Part shown: positions 45,147-53,697 of the stretch, one piece after another
Layout of the letters: every line of letters begins with the position of its first letter
Numbering within the stretch: position 1 is the first letter of the stretch
Origin: Eubacterium ruminantium
GTDB taxonomy: Bacteria; Bacillota; Clostridia; Lachnospirales; Lachnospiraceae
Assembly: GCF_900167085.1 (NCBI RefSeq)
Contig: NZ_FUXA01000007.1
Span: 1 to 64,000 of the forward strand
Reading direction: 5' to 3'
DNA: 64,000 nt
Position numbers and translations under genes: made by a program
The notes under the pieces: generated by a model
The model's database searches: none
Seen by the model: only the letters and a program-made list of their open reading frames with translations
What the model was told of the DNA's origin: nothing

Positions 45147-46280
45147 TTACTCACTCTTTTGCATTTTGGCTTTCCCTATAGCAAGTCCTACTGTCATAAC
45201 CATAACCCCAAATAACAACTGAATCAACAGGAAATTTGCTATATCTCCGAAATCGCCGCCGTTCTGTATCTTTTCAACAGCTCTTGAATACCAAAATGTA
45301 GGAACGAATCTTCCGAGGGTTTTTGCCATTCCTCCAAGCATCTCAAGCGGAACGAATATTCCTCCGAGGAAGCAGAATGAAAGTGATATAACATTTGTAA
45401 ATGCAGGAACTGTTCTTTCTTTAAGTCCAAGATTTGAAACTGCTATTACAAACATAGTCATTGTTACGCTGAGTACGCAGATATTGCTTACCATAAGCCA
45501 CCATCTGTCTGTAAATGATTCTTTATCGATCACCGAACCTATTACAATGAGGAATATATCTACGAAAACAGTTACAACAACTGTTGCCGCTGTTATCATA
45601 AACTGTCTTTTAACTCTTGGCATTGATGAAATATTGGATCTCTTATCAATCTTTTGGCTTCCCATTTTCAAAATAACAGGAAGGATAGCTGAAAGAATTA
45701 TAGTCATCAAACCATATGGAAGCATTACAAATGCATTAAAGAAAACTTCTTCATTATCACTTTTTTCCATTATTGAAACTGACGAATTATTTTTATATGA
45801 TTCTGTGGAAAGTTTTGCTGCTTCTTCTATACTGAAACCGCCCTTATAGTAATTCTTGAAAAGATTTATATAATTTTCAATCTCTGCATCGATAAGATAT
45901 CCCATTCTGCTTCCTGCATCTTTGGTACTATCTATCTTCAAAGAACCATCACCGTTAAGTACACTGTCGCCAAATCCTTCAGGAATCACAATATAGTTAG
46001 ATATCTTTGTGTAATACATAAGATCTACGATCTCTTCTTTTGAATAATCCTTTTCTTTAATCTCATTGAATTCTCCAAGAAAATCAATCAATACCTTTGA
46101 AACTTCCGATTTATCATTATCAACGATTACGAGTCCGTGGCTGACTGCCGAATATGCTTCATCTTGGTTTGAACCCATTCCTGTAAGAATAAGTATAACA
46201 GTAACAGATATCAAAAGATAAATCGCTATTGAAACTTTGAAGCTTTTTAAAACCTTGAAATACGATTTAAAGACTGTCAT
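45147..46280 (-). CDS. ABC-2 permease (LnrN-like)
   Basis: 377 residues: a first membrane helix (VSIAIYLLISVTVILIL), an external domain of about 150 residues, then five helices ending with LLFGVMVMTVGLAIGKA. Typical ABC-2/YhgE-like permease; overlaps the upstream permease gene by 14 nt. Confidence 0.85.
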   Translation of the reverse strand: MTVFKSYFKVLKSFKVSIAIYLLISVTVILILTGMGSNQDEAYSAVSHGLVIVDNDKSEVSKVLIDFLGEFNEIKEKDYSKEEIVDLMYYTKISNYIVIPEGFGDSVLNGDGSLKIDSTKDAGSRMGYLIDAEIENYINLFKNYYKGGFSIEEAAKLSTESYKNNSSVSIMEKSDNEEVFFNAFVMLPYGLMTIILSAILPVILKMGSQKIDKRSNISSMPRVKRQFMITAATVVVTVFVDIFLIVIGSVIDKESFTDRWWLMVSNICVLSVTMTMFVIAVSNLGLKERTVPAFTNVISLSFCFLGGIFVPLEMLGGMAKTLGRFVPTFWYSRAVEKIQNGGDFGDIANFLLIQLLFGVMVMTVGLAIGKAKMQKSE

Positions 46281-47415
46281 AACTGTTCCTCCTTCCGAAG
46301 ATTATCGCTCCTATTATCATTACTGCCGACATAATGATTAATGAGATAATGCACTGGAAAAATCTACTTCCTGCGCCAAACATATTTAATGAATAGAAAG
46401 CATCCGATATTACCGCTGCCGGATTGATCTTATTTACGATCGGTGCCTTTTCCAAAAGCACTACTTTCATATCACCGTACATAAGTCCTGAAAGTGCACA
46501 GCTTATAAGGCTTACTGCTGACAGAAAACTTTCTTTCTTATCTCTGTTAGCACTTCCTATATTTCCTACTAAAAATCCGAGAGCCAAACCACAAAGTGTT
46601 GCAAGAACAGTGGTTGCATAAATGATAAAGATATTTCCTCCGAATTTAATATTTAAAACAAAAATGATATATGATAATGCAACACAGTTTACTACTGTCT
46701 GAACTATAAATGATGCAATTAAACTTCCGAGCTGAAATGCCAGTCTGTTAACCGGAGATGCATTTGTTCTTGCACCCACAGCCGACATATTTGCCTGGCT
46801 GTTGTTTCCTATTCTCACACTGTTAAATGATGAAAAGAGTGCAGCCATCGCAATGATATTATAAAAATACTGAACGAACGGATCCTTATTTTCACCTGCA
46901 AGATCCTTATTATTTAAATATTCAACTCTCTTGCTGATACCTTCATAAACTTCATTTAATTTTTCAGGATGTTCTTCCGAAACCTTCTGGATAAGATCAA
47001 TCTGTTCATTATAAGTAGATGTGATGATATCAAGCATTGTTGCCTGATTTCCGTTACTTCTTACTACGACTGTAAATTTACCATTTTCTGCAACTTTAAT
47101 GATTCCACCGATCTTATCATCTTCAAGAAGTTTCTGTGCATTTTCTAAATCTTCATCATATGTCGCCGCCAAAACTTCCTTGTCATTTACCCTAATGTTG
47201 TCAAGTACTTCGGTCACGTGTTCTTTAACTTCTTCATTGTCTGTTTCAAAATAAACCGCCGTCTTGATTGGTTCAACAACATAGGAGTCAAATATTTTAC
47301 CAAAAGCCATATAAAACAGCGTTCCGAGGATCACAGGAAACATAAGTGTCCAGAATATCGCAGCCTTATCTCTGACTCCTATCTTCAATTGTTTTGATAC
47401 AATATTAAGAAACAT
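46267..47415 (-). CDS. ABC-2 permease (LnrM-like)
   Basis: 382 residues with the same topology: helix near 20-40 (FWTLMFPVILGTLFYMAFG), external domain, and five C-terminal helices. It makes the membrane heterodimer with the neighbouring permease and works with the ATPase at 47419-48369, 3 nt upstream. Confidence 0.85.
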   Translation of the reverse strand: MFLNIVSKQLKIGVRDKAAIFWTLMFPVILGTLFYMAFGKIFDSYVVEPIKTAVYFETDNEEVKEHVTEVLDNIRVNDKEVLAATYDEDLENAQKLLEDDKIGGIIKVAENGKFTVVVRSNGNQATMLDIITSTYNEQIDLIQKVSEEHPEKLNEVYEGISKRVEYLNNKDLAGENKDPFVQYFYNIIAMAALFSSFNSVRIGNNSQANMSAVGARTNASPVNRLAFQLGSLIASFIVQTVVNCVALSYIIFVLNIKFGGNIFIIYATTVLATLCGLALGFLVGNIGSANRDKKESFLSAVSLISCALSGLMYGDMKVVLLEKAPIVNKINPAAVISDAFYSLNMFGAGSRFFQCIISLIIMSAVMIIGAIIFGRRNSYDSL

Positions 47416-47418
47416 ATC

Positions 47419-48369
47419 TTATGCCTCCTTATCTCTAAGAGTTCTACCTGTAATCTCAAGAAATACATCATTCAATGTTGGGAGTTCCGAATAAATCCTC
47501 TCATAATCAAGATTGTTATTTGTTAAGTAATCAATAACGTGAGAAATGTTATGCTTTCCGCTTGAACACTTGATAGTTAGTCTTCCTGACATATATTTCA
47601 CATCATAAACATGATTAAGACTGCTGACTCCCTGTATATCCTTTTCAGAAATATTTTTAATATCTACAATGACATTTTCTGTATTTTTGATCTTTCTCTT
47701 CAGTTCATCGCTGGTTCCTTCAGCAACTTTCTTGCCCTTATCCATAATGAGAATCTGTGAACAGATCTGCTCAACTTCTTCCATATAATGGCTTGTATAA
47801 ATGATTGTTGCTCCTGCATTATTCAGCTCGACTATTCCCTCGAGGATCTTATTTCTACTCTGTGGATCAACTGCAACTGTAGGCTCATCCATTATGATTA
47901 TTTCAGGCTTATGAGCTATTCCACATGCGATGTTCAGTCTTCTGAGAAGACCACCGGAGAGCTTTTTAGGTTTGAACTTTTTGAAATCTTCAATACCTAC
48001 AAACTTGATTGCATCTTCTACATATTTTTTACGTGTTTTCTTATCTTTGATGTAAAGACCGCAGAAATAATCAACATTTTCATATACGGTAAGTTCATCG
48101 AAAACTGCAACTTCCTGCATAACAACTCCAATCTTTCTCTTAAGATCGTATCTGCTGCTTGTCATCTTCTCTCCGAAAAGCTTAACTTCACCGTTATCAT
48201 AATTAAGAAGTGAAAGAATGCAGTTTATAGTAGTTGTCTTACCTGAACCATTTGGTCCTAAAAGGCCGAAAACCTCTCCCTTTTTTATCTTCATATTAAA
48301 ATTGTCCAGAGCTATGAGCTCCTTATATCTTTTTACAAGATTATCAACTTCAACTATCACTTCTGACAT
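47419..48369 (-). CDS. ABC transporter ATPase (LnrL-like)
   Basis: 316 residues: Walker A GPNGSGKTT, signature LSGGLLRRL, Walker B IIIMDEPTVAVDP, and a C-terminal extension. ATP-binding part of an antibiotic or lipid-like exporter. First gene of the five-gene operon; strong AGGAGG before ATG. Confidence 0.9.
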   Translation of the reverse strand: MSEVIVEVDNLVKRYKELIALDNFNMKIKKGEVFGLLGPNGSGKTTTINCILSLLNYDNGEVKLFGEKMTSSRYDLKRKIGVVMQEVAVFDELTVYENVDYFCGLYIKDKKTRKKYVEDAIKFVGIEDFKKFKPKKLSGGLLRRLNIACGIAHKPEIIIMDEPTVAVDPQSRNKILEGIVELNNAGATIIYTSHYMEEVEQICSQILIMDKGKKVAEGTSDELKRKIKNTENVIVDIKNISEKDIQGVSSLNHVYDVKYMSGRLTIKCSSGKHNISHVIDYLTNNNLDYERIYSELPTLNDVFLEITGRTLRDKEA

Positions 48370-48478
48370 AGTAGTCCTCCTTTTTATATCAAATCATTTA
48401 ACTTTTTAAACATCGTTTAGCTTGTTTTGATTCATAATCATTTTGCTTAAGTAAACTCCGTTCATATATCGTAACTTC

Positions 48479-48551
48479 ATGTCATTATAATATAACAAAT
48501 AAATGTCATTTATTAGTGTTAAACGTAATCCGCTCATGTGACATTTGTCAC
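48479..48551 (-). promoter_or_regulatory. Promoter/operator region of the ABC-two-component operon
   Basis: ATGTCATT occurs twice, at 48479 and 48503 (24 bp apart), and GTGACATTTGTCAC (48538-48551) is a perfect palindrome sharing TGTCA. A TATAAT box lies at 48489-48484 on the minus strand. These may be sites for the operon's own response regulator. No clear -35. Confidence 0.4.
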
Positions 48552-48604
48552 AAAAAAATACCGACCCGTGATTGTTGGCTTATTTCCAACTCTCCAGATC
48601 GGTA
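48551..48604 (-). terminator. Terminator after the transglutaminase-like gene
   Basis: TACCGA (48559-48564) pairs with TCGGTA (48599-48604) and GTTGG with CCAAC inside; on the minus strand ATTTTTTTG follows. Confidence 0.8.
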
Positions 48605-48631
48605 CTGAAAGTTTTATCGGGTTTTAATTTG

Positions 48632-50425
48632 CTATCTAACGATTACATTCATGAAGAAGAATCCATTGAGCGAATCGTAGAATTCGTTATACGGTCCGCT
48701 TATCTCATTTGCAAGAAATGATGTCTCAACATTTGAACTATCTAAAATTATGCAATCATAAACGCCCTTCTCTCCGGACTGTAATCTTTCACTTATCTTT
48801 TCCTTAAATTCCGTCTGATCGGAATATACATATCCCAGGAAGTTATAATAATTGCCCTCCATGGAATTACATGTATAAAACTCATCTCTATTCCAAGAAT
48901 GCGAATCATATATATATGAATCACATACATTGAAATATTTATGATAAGCCACGCCTTCTATAGCGCCGTAATCCAGATCATCCCAAGTGGCGTCAAGCAT
49001 ATACCACTCTCCGTCCAACTTGACCTGATTCCACGCATGACCGTTATTTCTGACTTTTCCGTAAACCACTCTATTTTCAATCCCTGCTCTTGTAAGAAGA
49101 AGATACATAGCTTTTGCATATCCGTCACAAACAGCTTCGTGTGTTACAAGTGCTCCATATGCTGTATGCTGATCGTCATATACTGATTCTGCACCTATAT
49201 ATTTGCAGTCACATACAAGACGGTCATGAAGCGCGAGTTCCTTCTCAAAGTCACTCATATCTTCGGTAACACATTCGTTATAGACCTTTTCAACTTCTTC
49301 ACGTAACTTCACAGCCTTTTCCATTTTTTCAGGAATCGGTTCATCATAAACTATATTTCTGTAAACATAACCGCAGTCTGTCTTGAACACTCCAATTTCA
49401 ATCTTTACACGCTTATCGTCAATCTCATTCCATATATAATCCATTCCGAGCTTGCCTTTAACGTTGTGATAGTAGTCATAGAAATTGACAAAATCCTCTT
49501 TACACTTTGCGTCAAGGTAAAATGCTATCCTTCCTGTATCACCTTTATCAACACGATATGAAACATATTCCGCTGCACTCTTTACATCAGGAAATATCTC
49601 ACGGCCGTTATATTCGACTTTCTTATATTGATAAGTATTGTCATTTTCGCCCCGATACAATGAAGATTCTTCATCATCCGGATCTACAAAATAAGGATCT
49701 CTGGAACTTCTTTCCTGACTTTTATAAACATCGATTGAATTGTCATTACGGCCGTTTCTTTCAGCCCTGCTCTTTTCACGCTCTTTTTGAACTCTTAAAC
49801 CGAAAATACCAATCACCATGGTGATGACAAGCACTACGATAAATACCGAATTTACCTTTTTCCTTTTTGGTTTTTGAGGGCCAAGATAATAGTTTGAATA
49901 CAAACTAAAATCCTGCTTAGTGCTGTGTATATCATTAAAAAAATTGTTGCCCGGGTATGCGGTATTCCCGTTTACGTTGCCAGGATATACTGTATTGCCA
50001 TTTGTGTTACCCGGGTACGCGGTATTACCGTTTACGTTGCCAGGATATACGGTATTACCACCGGAATTTCCCGGATATGCGCCGCTGCTGCCAGGTTGAA
50101 ATCGGTCATTAATACCATTTGAATTGCCTGAGTACGTATTATTGCCACTCGAATTACCAGGGTATGCACTGCCATTCCCAGCTCCGTACGGAGAATCATT
50201 TATCTCACTACCGTTACTGCCGGAATATATATTATTCTCATTCGTCCCTCCATCGTATACGGACTTGCCACCGGTGTACTGTCCTGCAGACGATGTACCA
50301 TCTCGATATATGTTATTATCCGAATACTGATTACCGCTGCCTGAGTACGGACTATCGTTACTGCCTGTATTTTCATTTTTCAGTTTATATTTAAAATTGT
50401 TTTCTGATTCCGGAAAATCTCCCAT
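48632..50425 (-). CDS. Membrane protein with transglutaminase-like domain and Y-P-G-N repeats
   Basis: 597 residues. A low-complexity Asn/Gly/Ser/Tyr N-terminus (about 1-170), a membrane helix (VFIVVLVITMVIGIFGL, about 195), then a transglutaminase-like domain at about 380-530 with the catalytic triad HEAVCDGYAKAM (Cys), NNGHAWNQV (His) and MLDATWDDLD (Asp). The repeats probably face the cytoplasm, while the enzyme domain is outside. Possibly a wall-associated peptidase or transglutaminase. Starts after GAGGGTTTACA. Confidence 0.8.
   Translation of the reverse strand: MGDFPESENNFKYKLKNENTGSNDSPYSGSGNQYSDNNIYRDGTSSAGQYTGGKSVYDGGTNENNIYSGSNGSEINDSPYGAGNGSAYPGNSSGNNTYSGNSNGINDRFQPGSSGAYPGNSGGNTVYPGNVNGNTAYPGNTNGNTVYPGNVNGNTAYPGNNFFNDIHSTKQDFSLYSNYYLGPQKPKRKKVNSVFIVVLVITMVIGIFGLRVQKEREKSRAERNGRNDNSIDVYKSQERSSRDPYFVDPDDEESSLYRGENDNTYQYKKVEYNGREIFPDVKSAAEYVSYRVDKGDTGRIAFYLDAKCKEDFVNFYDYYHNVKGKLGMDYIWNEIDDKRVKIEIGVFKTDCGYVYRNIVYDEPIPEKMEKAVKLREEVEKVYNECVTEDMSDFEKELALHDRLVCDCKYIGAESVYDDQHTAYGALVTHEAVCDGYAKAMYLLLTRAGIENRVVYGKVRNNGHAWNQVKLDGEWYMLDATWDDLDYGAIEGVAYHKYFNVCDSYIYDSHSWNRDEFYTCNSMEGNYYNFLGYVYSDQTEFKEKISERLQSGEKGVYDCIILDSSNVETSFLANEISGPYNEFYDSLNGFFFMNVIVR
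49947..50096. repeat. 30-bp coding repeats (10-residue YPGN units)
   Basis: Five in-frame 30-bp units, such as TTGCCCGGGTATGCGGTATT followed by CCCGTTTACG, encode repeats of GNTAYPGNVN within the transglutaminase-like gene. Related sequences continue to about 50170 in degenerate form. Confidence 0.75.
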
Positions 50426-50471
50426 TGTAAACCCTCAAATACTTAATCACTTACTGCAAAATTGGTTCGTA

Positions 50472-50585
50472 TCATATTCTTTTCTGATACCAAAGAAGGT
50501 CATACCATCTGTCGAATTTTTTACCTACCAATTTCATGTCTGCAACCTGAACATAACCTGCATTTATAAGTTCTCCTTCTGCCAT
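50472..50585 (-). CDS. Small protein of 37 residues
   Basis: A short frame with good coding look: AGYVQVADMKLVGKKFDRW and YDLLWYQKRI, with Trp and Tyr-rich end and AAGGAAGGATG before ATG 50585. Downstream the transglutaminase-like gene starts 46 nt later, so the two form one unit. No known family. The high aromatic content and site argue for a real gene. Confidence 0.5.
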   Translation of the reverse strand: MAEGELINAGYVQVADMKLVGKKFDRWYDLLWYQKRI

Positions 50586-50734
50586 CTCTGTTCATCCTTC
50601 CTTTTGTCGAACATTTTGTATACGTTTCATTCTACCTTACAATATATCACAGATATTTATCGCATAACAAACACTCTTTTGTGAAATATTGAAGAATATC
50701 TTTTTCCTAACTGTTTCTTAGTATCAAAGAAAAA

Positions 50735-50767
50735 AGTACCTACAAGCATTTAATACTCATAGGCACT
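50735..50767 (-). terminator. Terminator after the lipoprotein gene
   Basis: AGTACCTA (50735-50742) and TAGGCACT (50760-50767) pair with one mismatch, followed on the minus strand by TTTTTTC. Confidence 0.7.
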
Positions 50768-50816
50768 GTAAATTCTCGAAATCCCCGAACAAAGTATAAT
50801 CAGACAAATACCATTA

Positions 50817-51302
50817 TTACTCTCTTATACGCTTGTTAAGACTATTTATTGCGTCCGTGTTACCCAGATGAAATTGCATTTTTCTTTCATCATCTGTAAC
50901 ATATTTAACAAGATCTGTACCGATTGTAATGCCGGTCTCATCATCAACCTTAAATGTGAAATCGACAATACCGTCCGCAACAAAAACCATTTTGTCTTTA
51001 TCTTTTATTTCTTCGGATATTTTAACTTCTCTAAAAGCGTTAATATACTCATCGATCATATCCGGATCCTTGGTAGAAAAACTCTCATATCCATTTTCGC
51101 CGCCGAATCCGACAATAATCTCCACAGGTTTTATCTTACCCTCGATAATATCAATGAAGGTATCGTCAACAAATACACGTTCCACATCATACTTTGTTTT
51201 TTTATCGTCGTCGCCTTTAGTTTTACTACTACAACCACTAAGTAATGTAATAGATGATAATATAAATATACCGATTATAAGAAATCGAATACGATTCTTC
51301 AT
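50817..51302 (-). CDS. Lipoprotein, unknown
   Basis: 161 residues from ATG 51302 (GGTGAG upstream); the longer frame to 51356 is unlikely. Signal and lipobox: FLIIGIFILSSITLLSGC, so lipid-modified and surface-exposed. The rest has alternating strands (FVDDTFIDIIEGKIKPVEII, GIVDFTFKVDDETGITI). No family recognised. It follows metA in the same direction with its own terminator. Confidence 0.7.
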   Translation of the reverse strand: MKNRIRFLIIGIFILSSITLLSGCSSKTKGDDDKKTKYDVERVFVDDTFIDIIEGKIKPVEIIVGFGGENGYESFSTKDPDMIDEYINAFREVKISEEIKDKDKMVFVADGIVDFTFKVDDETGITIGTDLVKYVTDDERKMQFHLGNTDAINSLNKRIRE

Positions 51303-51363
51303 GACCATCTCACCTGCTTTGTTCAAATAAATACCTCCCTCAAAATGGTAATGCAATATATTT

Positions 51364-52293
51364 TTAGTCTTTTTTCTTCTTCATTCCGGTCCATTCGTAT
51401 GGTGTCTGCTGATATACATAATAATTTAGCCAGTTTGTATAAAGCATGTTCGCATGACAGCGCCATGACTTAACAGGATCCTCAGCAGGATCATCATCAG
51501 GATAGTAATTTACAGGAATATCAGGATTAAGTCCTCTCTTGATATCTCTCTTGTATTCCTGATCCAATGTATATGTATCATATTCCGGATGACCGTTAAC
51601 GAAAATATTTTTACCGTCCTTATCAATGATTATATAAGGACCGCATTCTTCAGAATCAGCTATGACTCTCAGTGAATCACAGGCATCAACTTCTTCTTCA
51701 TTTATACCTGTATATCTTGAAACAGGTACCAAAAATGTATCATCGAAGCCTCTGACAATCTCTTCTTTTCTATGAACAGTCTTCTGCTTATATATACCTG
51801 AAAGCTTTTTAGGAAGCTCATACTTCTTTATTCCATAATGGTAATAAAGTCCGGCTTGGGCTCCCCAGCAGATATGAAGCGTTGATGTAATATTATCTTT
51901 AGCCCAGTTCATTATCTCACATAATTCAGGCCAATATTCTACATCTTCAAAATCCATCTTCTCAACAGGCGCCCCTGTTATGATAAGGCCATCCCACTTT
52001 CTATCTTTAACAGTAGCAAAATCAGAATAAAAACGCTCAAGATGAGAAATTGATGTATGCTTTGATTCATACGAAACAGTTCTGATAAATGTTATGTTAA
52101 CCTGAAGCGGTGTGTTGGATAAACTTCTCAATAACTGAAGCTCTGTATCCTCCTTAAGAGGCATGAGATTTAAAATAAGAATATCTATAGGTCGGATATC
52201 CTGCGTTGTCGCACGATTTTCATCCATTACAAATATATTTTCATTTTCAAGTGTTTTTTTAACCGGTAGATCATTATCAATTTTTATTGGCAT
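51364..52293 (-). CDS. metA: Homoserine O-acyltransferase (probably acetyl-CoA type)
   Basis: 309 residues of the MetA fold: RATTQDIRPIDILILNLMP, catalytic Cys142 in TLHICWGAQAGLYY, and His/Glu of FVNGHPEYDTYTLDQEY. Residue 111 is Glu (GAPVEKMDF), the position known to favour acetyl-CoA over succinyl-CoA in this family. Activates homoserine for methionine synthesis. 12 nt after the PHP phosphatase gene. Confidence 0.92.
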   Translation of the reverse strand: MPIKIDNDLPVKKTLENENIFVMDENRATTQDIRPIDILILNLMPLKEDTELQLLRSLSNTPLQVNITFIRTVSYESKHTSISHLERFYSDFATVKDRKWDGLIITGAPVEKMDFEDVEYWPELCEIMNWAKDNITSTLHICWGAQAGLYYHYGIKKYELPKKLSGIYKQKTVHRKEEIVRGFDDTFLVPVSRYTGINEEEVDACDSLRVIADSEECGPYIIIDKDGKNIFVNGHPEYDTYTLDQEYKRDIKRGLNPDIPVNYYPDDDPAEDPVKSWRCHANMLYTNWLNYYVYQQTPYEWTGMKKKKD

Positions 52294-52305
52294 AATGTCA
52301 CTTCC

Positions 52306-53151
52306 TTAATCAATTTTCTGAAATGTCGGTTTCATATTATTGAATGTACAATAATATTTGAATCCGAATGACAGCAGACGTTCTCCCGCTTCTTTGAAAG
52401 CATGTCCGACATGAATATCATCATGCGCATCGCTGCCGACAGTTATTATCTCACCGCCCAAATCCTTATATAATCTAAGGATATCGTCATGAGGATGCAT
52501 ATAATCCATGCCCCTGTACAGACTTCCGGTATTTATCTCAAGCCCCTTACCATCATAAATCATTTTCTTAAATGCAGGCTCGAGTATGTCATGATATTGT
52601 CCGCTTTTATAATTTTCAGCCTTTGTAGGCCCATATCTAAATATATAATCTACATGTCCGTAAACATTATAATCATTAAAATGTTCAACATTATAAAGGA
52701 TCGTCTCAAAATAATGTCTGTATGCATCCGTCTCCTTCTTTCCTTCAAAATACTCAGGATAATACGGATCCATACCATCCACAACATGTGATGAACATAT
52801 GATAAAATCAAGTCCCGGATGATCTTTGCTATAACTGTTAAGTGTTTCACATGTAGTTGGCATGACGCCCTGCTCAACACCTATCCTTAGATCAAATGAA
52901 TCATGTCCTACATAACGCTTTATCTCTTCATCTGTAAGAAGTTTCAATCTAAGATCTGTCATATATCTGATATACTCATCTATATTAAGATCAAACTTTA
53001 CATCGTCCGGAGTATCCGGAAAGTCAAGGTCATTGTGATCTGTAATGCAGATTGAATTCATACCTTTTGAAACAGCAGTTTTAATCACGTCCAAAACTTT
53101 TGTCTCACAATCACCTGAAAATTCTGTATGAAGATGATAATCCGGTATCAT
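52306..53151 (-). CDS. PHP-domain phosphatase (HisJ/histidinol phosphatase-like)
   Basis: 281 residues: metal ligands in DYHLHTEFSGDC, CITDHNDLD, GVEQGV, CSSHVVDGMDP, YGHVDYIFRYG and TVGSDAHD, the full PHP set. Such proteins are often histidinol-phosphate phosphatases but many have other phosphoester targets; no his genes are here. Probably co-transcribed with metA. Confidence 0.82.
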   Translation of the reverse strand: MIPDYHLHTEFSGDCETKVLDVIKTAVSKGMNSICITDHNDLDFPDTPDDVKFDLNIDEYIRYMTDLRLKLLTDEEIKRYVGHDSFDLRIGVEQGVMPTTCETLNSYSKDHPGLDFIICSSHVVDGMDPYYPEYFEGKKETDAYRHYFETILYNVEHFNDYNVYGHVDYIFRYGPTKAENYKSGQYHDILEPAFKKMIYDGKGLEINTGSLYRGMDYMHPHDDILRLYKDLGGEIITVGSDAHDDIHVGHAFKEAGERLLSFGFKYYCTFNNMKPTFQKID

Positions 53152-53372
53152 ATCTTTTCTCCTTTTAAAAGTCTGTAAAAAGACCTAATATCCATATAGT
53201 ATACACAATTTTAGCTATAAAAAGCAAGTAACACACGTTGAAAAAACATATTTAATAATTTACACATATTTTTTATTCATGACATATTTTGTTCATATTT
53301 ATGTTGTACTATAAAACCATCGAAAGAGAAATAATTCTTCTTTTCATAGTTTTTCATAATTTTCATAGTTTC

Positions 53373-53404
53373 AAAAAACCGCCAACATCGATTGGCGGTT
53401 TTTT
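53373..53404. terminator. Bidirectional terminator after the ligA unit
   Basis: AACCGCCAA (53377-53385) pairs with TTGGCGGTT (53392-53400); A-run before and T-run after. The rest of 53152-53452 is AT-rich; a weak plus-strand TATAAA near 53310 could start a short RNA that ends here. Confidence 0.88.
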
Positions 53405-53452
53405 AATGCAATTTTTAATGTGAAATTGATAATTCATATCTTCCGGTATGAA

Positions 53453-53659
53453 TTATTTTTTTATTTTAGTCACAGGTGTAACTACACCATTTGGCCCAAC
53501 CAGGCTTACATTCTGAAGCTGTGATTCAATATTACCTCTTATGGCAGCAATATACTCCTTGCGAAGTATCTGCTGCTCTTCCTTTTCTTCCGCAGTAAGG
53601 CCTTCCTTCTGGGATTTATGATATAACTCATTTATTCTCTTAATCTTATCTTCTGTCAT
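53453..53659 (-). CDS. DUF896 (YnzC-like) protein
   Basis: 68 residues matching the family nearly end to end: INELYHKSQKEGLTAEEKEEQ, LRKEYIAAIRGNIESQL, then VTKIKK. A small helical-hairpin protein, function unknown, common in Firmicutes. It follows ligA by 38 nt. Confidence 0.88.
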   Translation of the reverse strand: MTEDKIKRINELYHKSQKEGLTAEEKEEQQILRKEYIAAIRGNIESQLQNVSLVGPNGVVTPVTKIKK

Positions 53660-53697
53660 TATTTCTTCCTTTATAACTTTTATTTTCTAAATTCATT

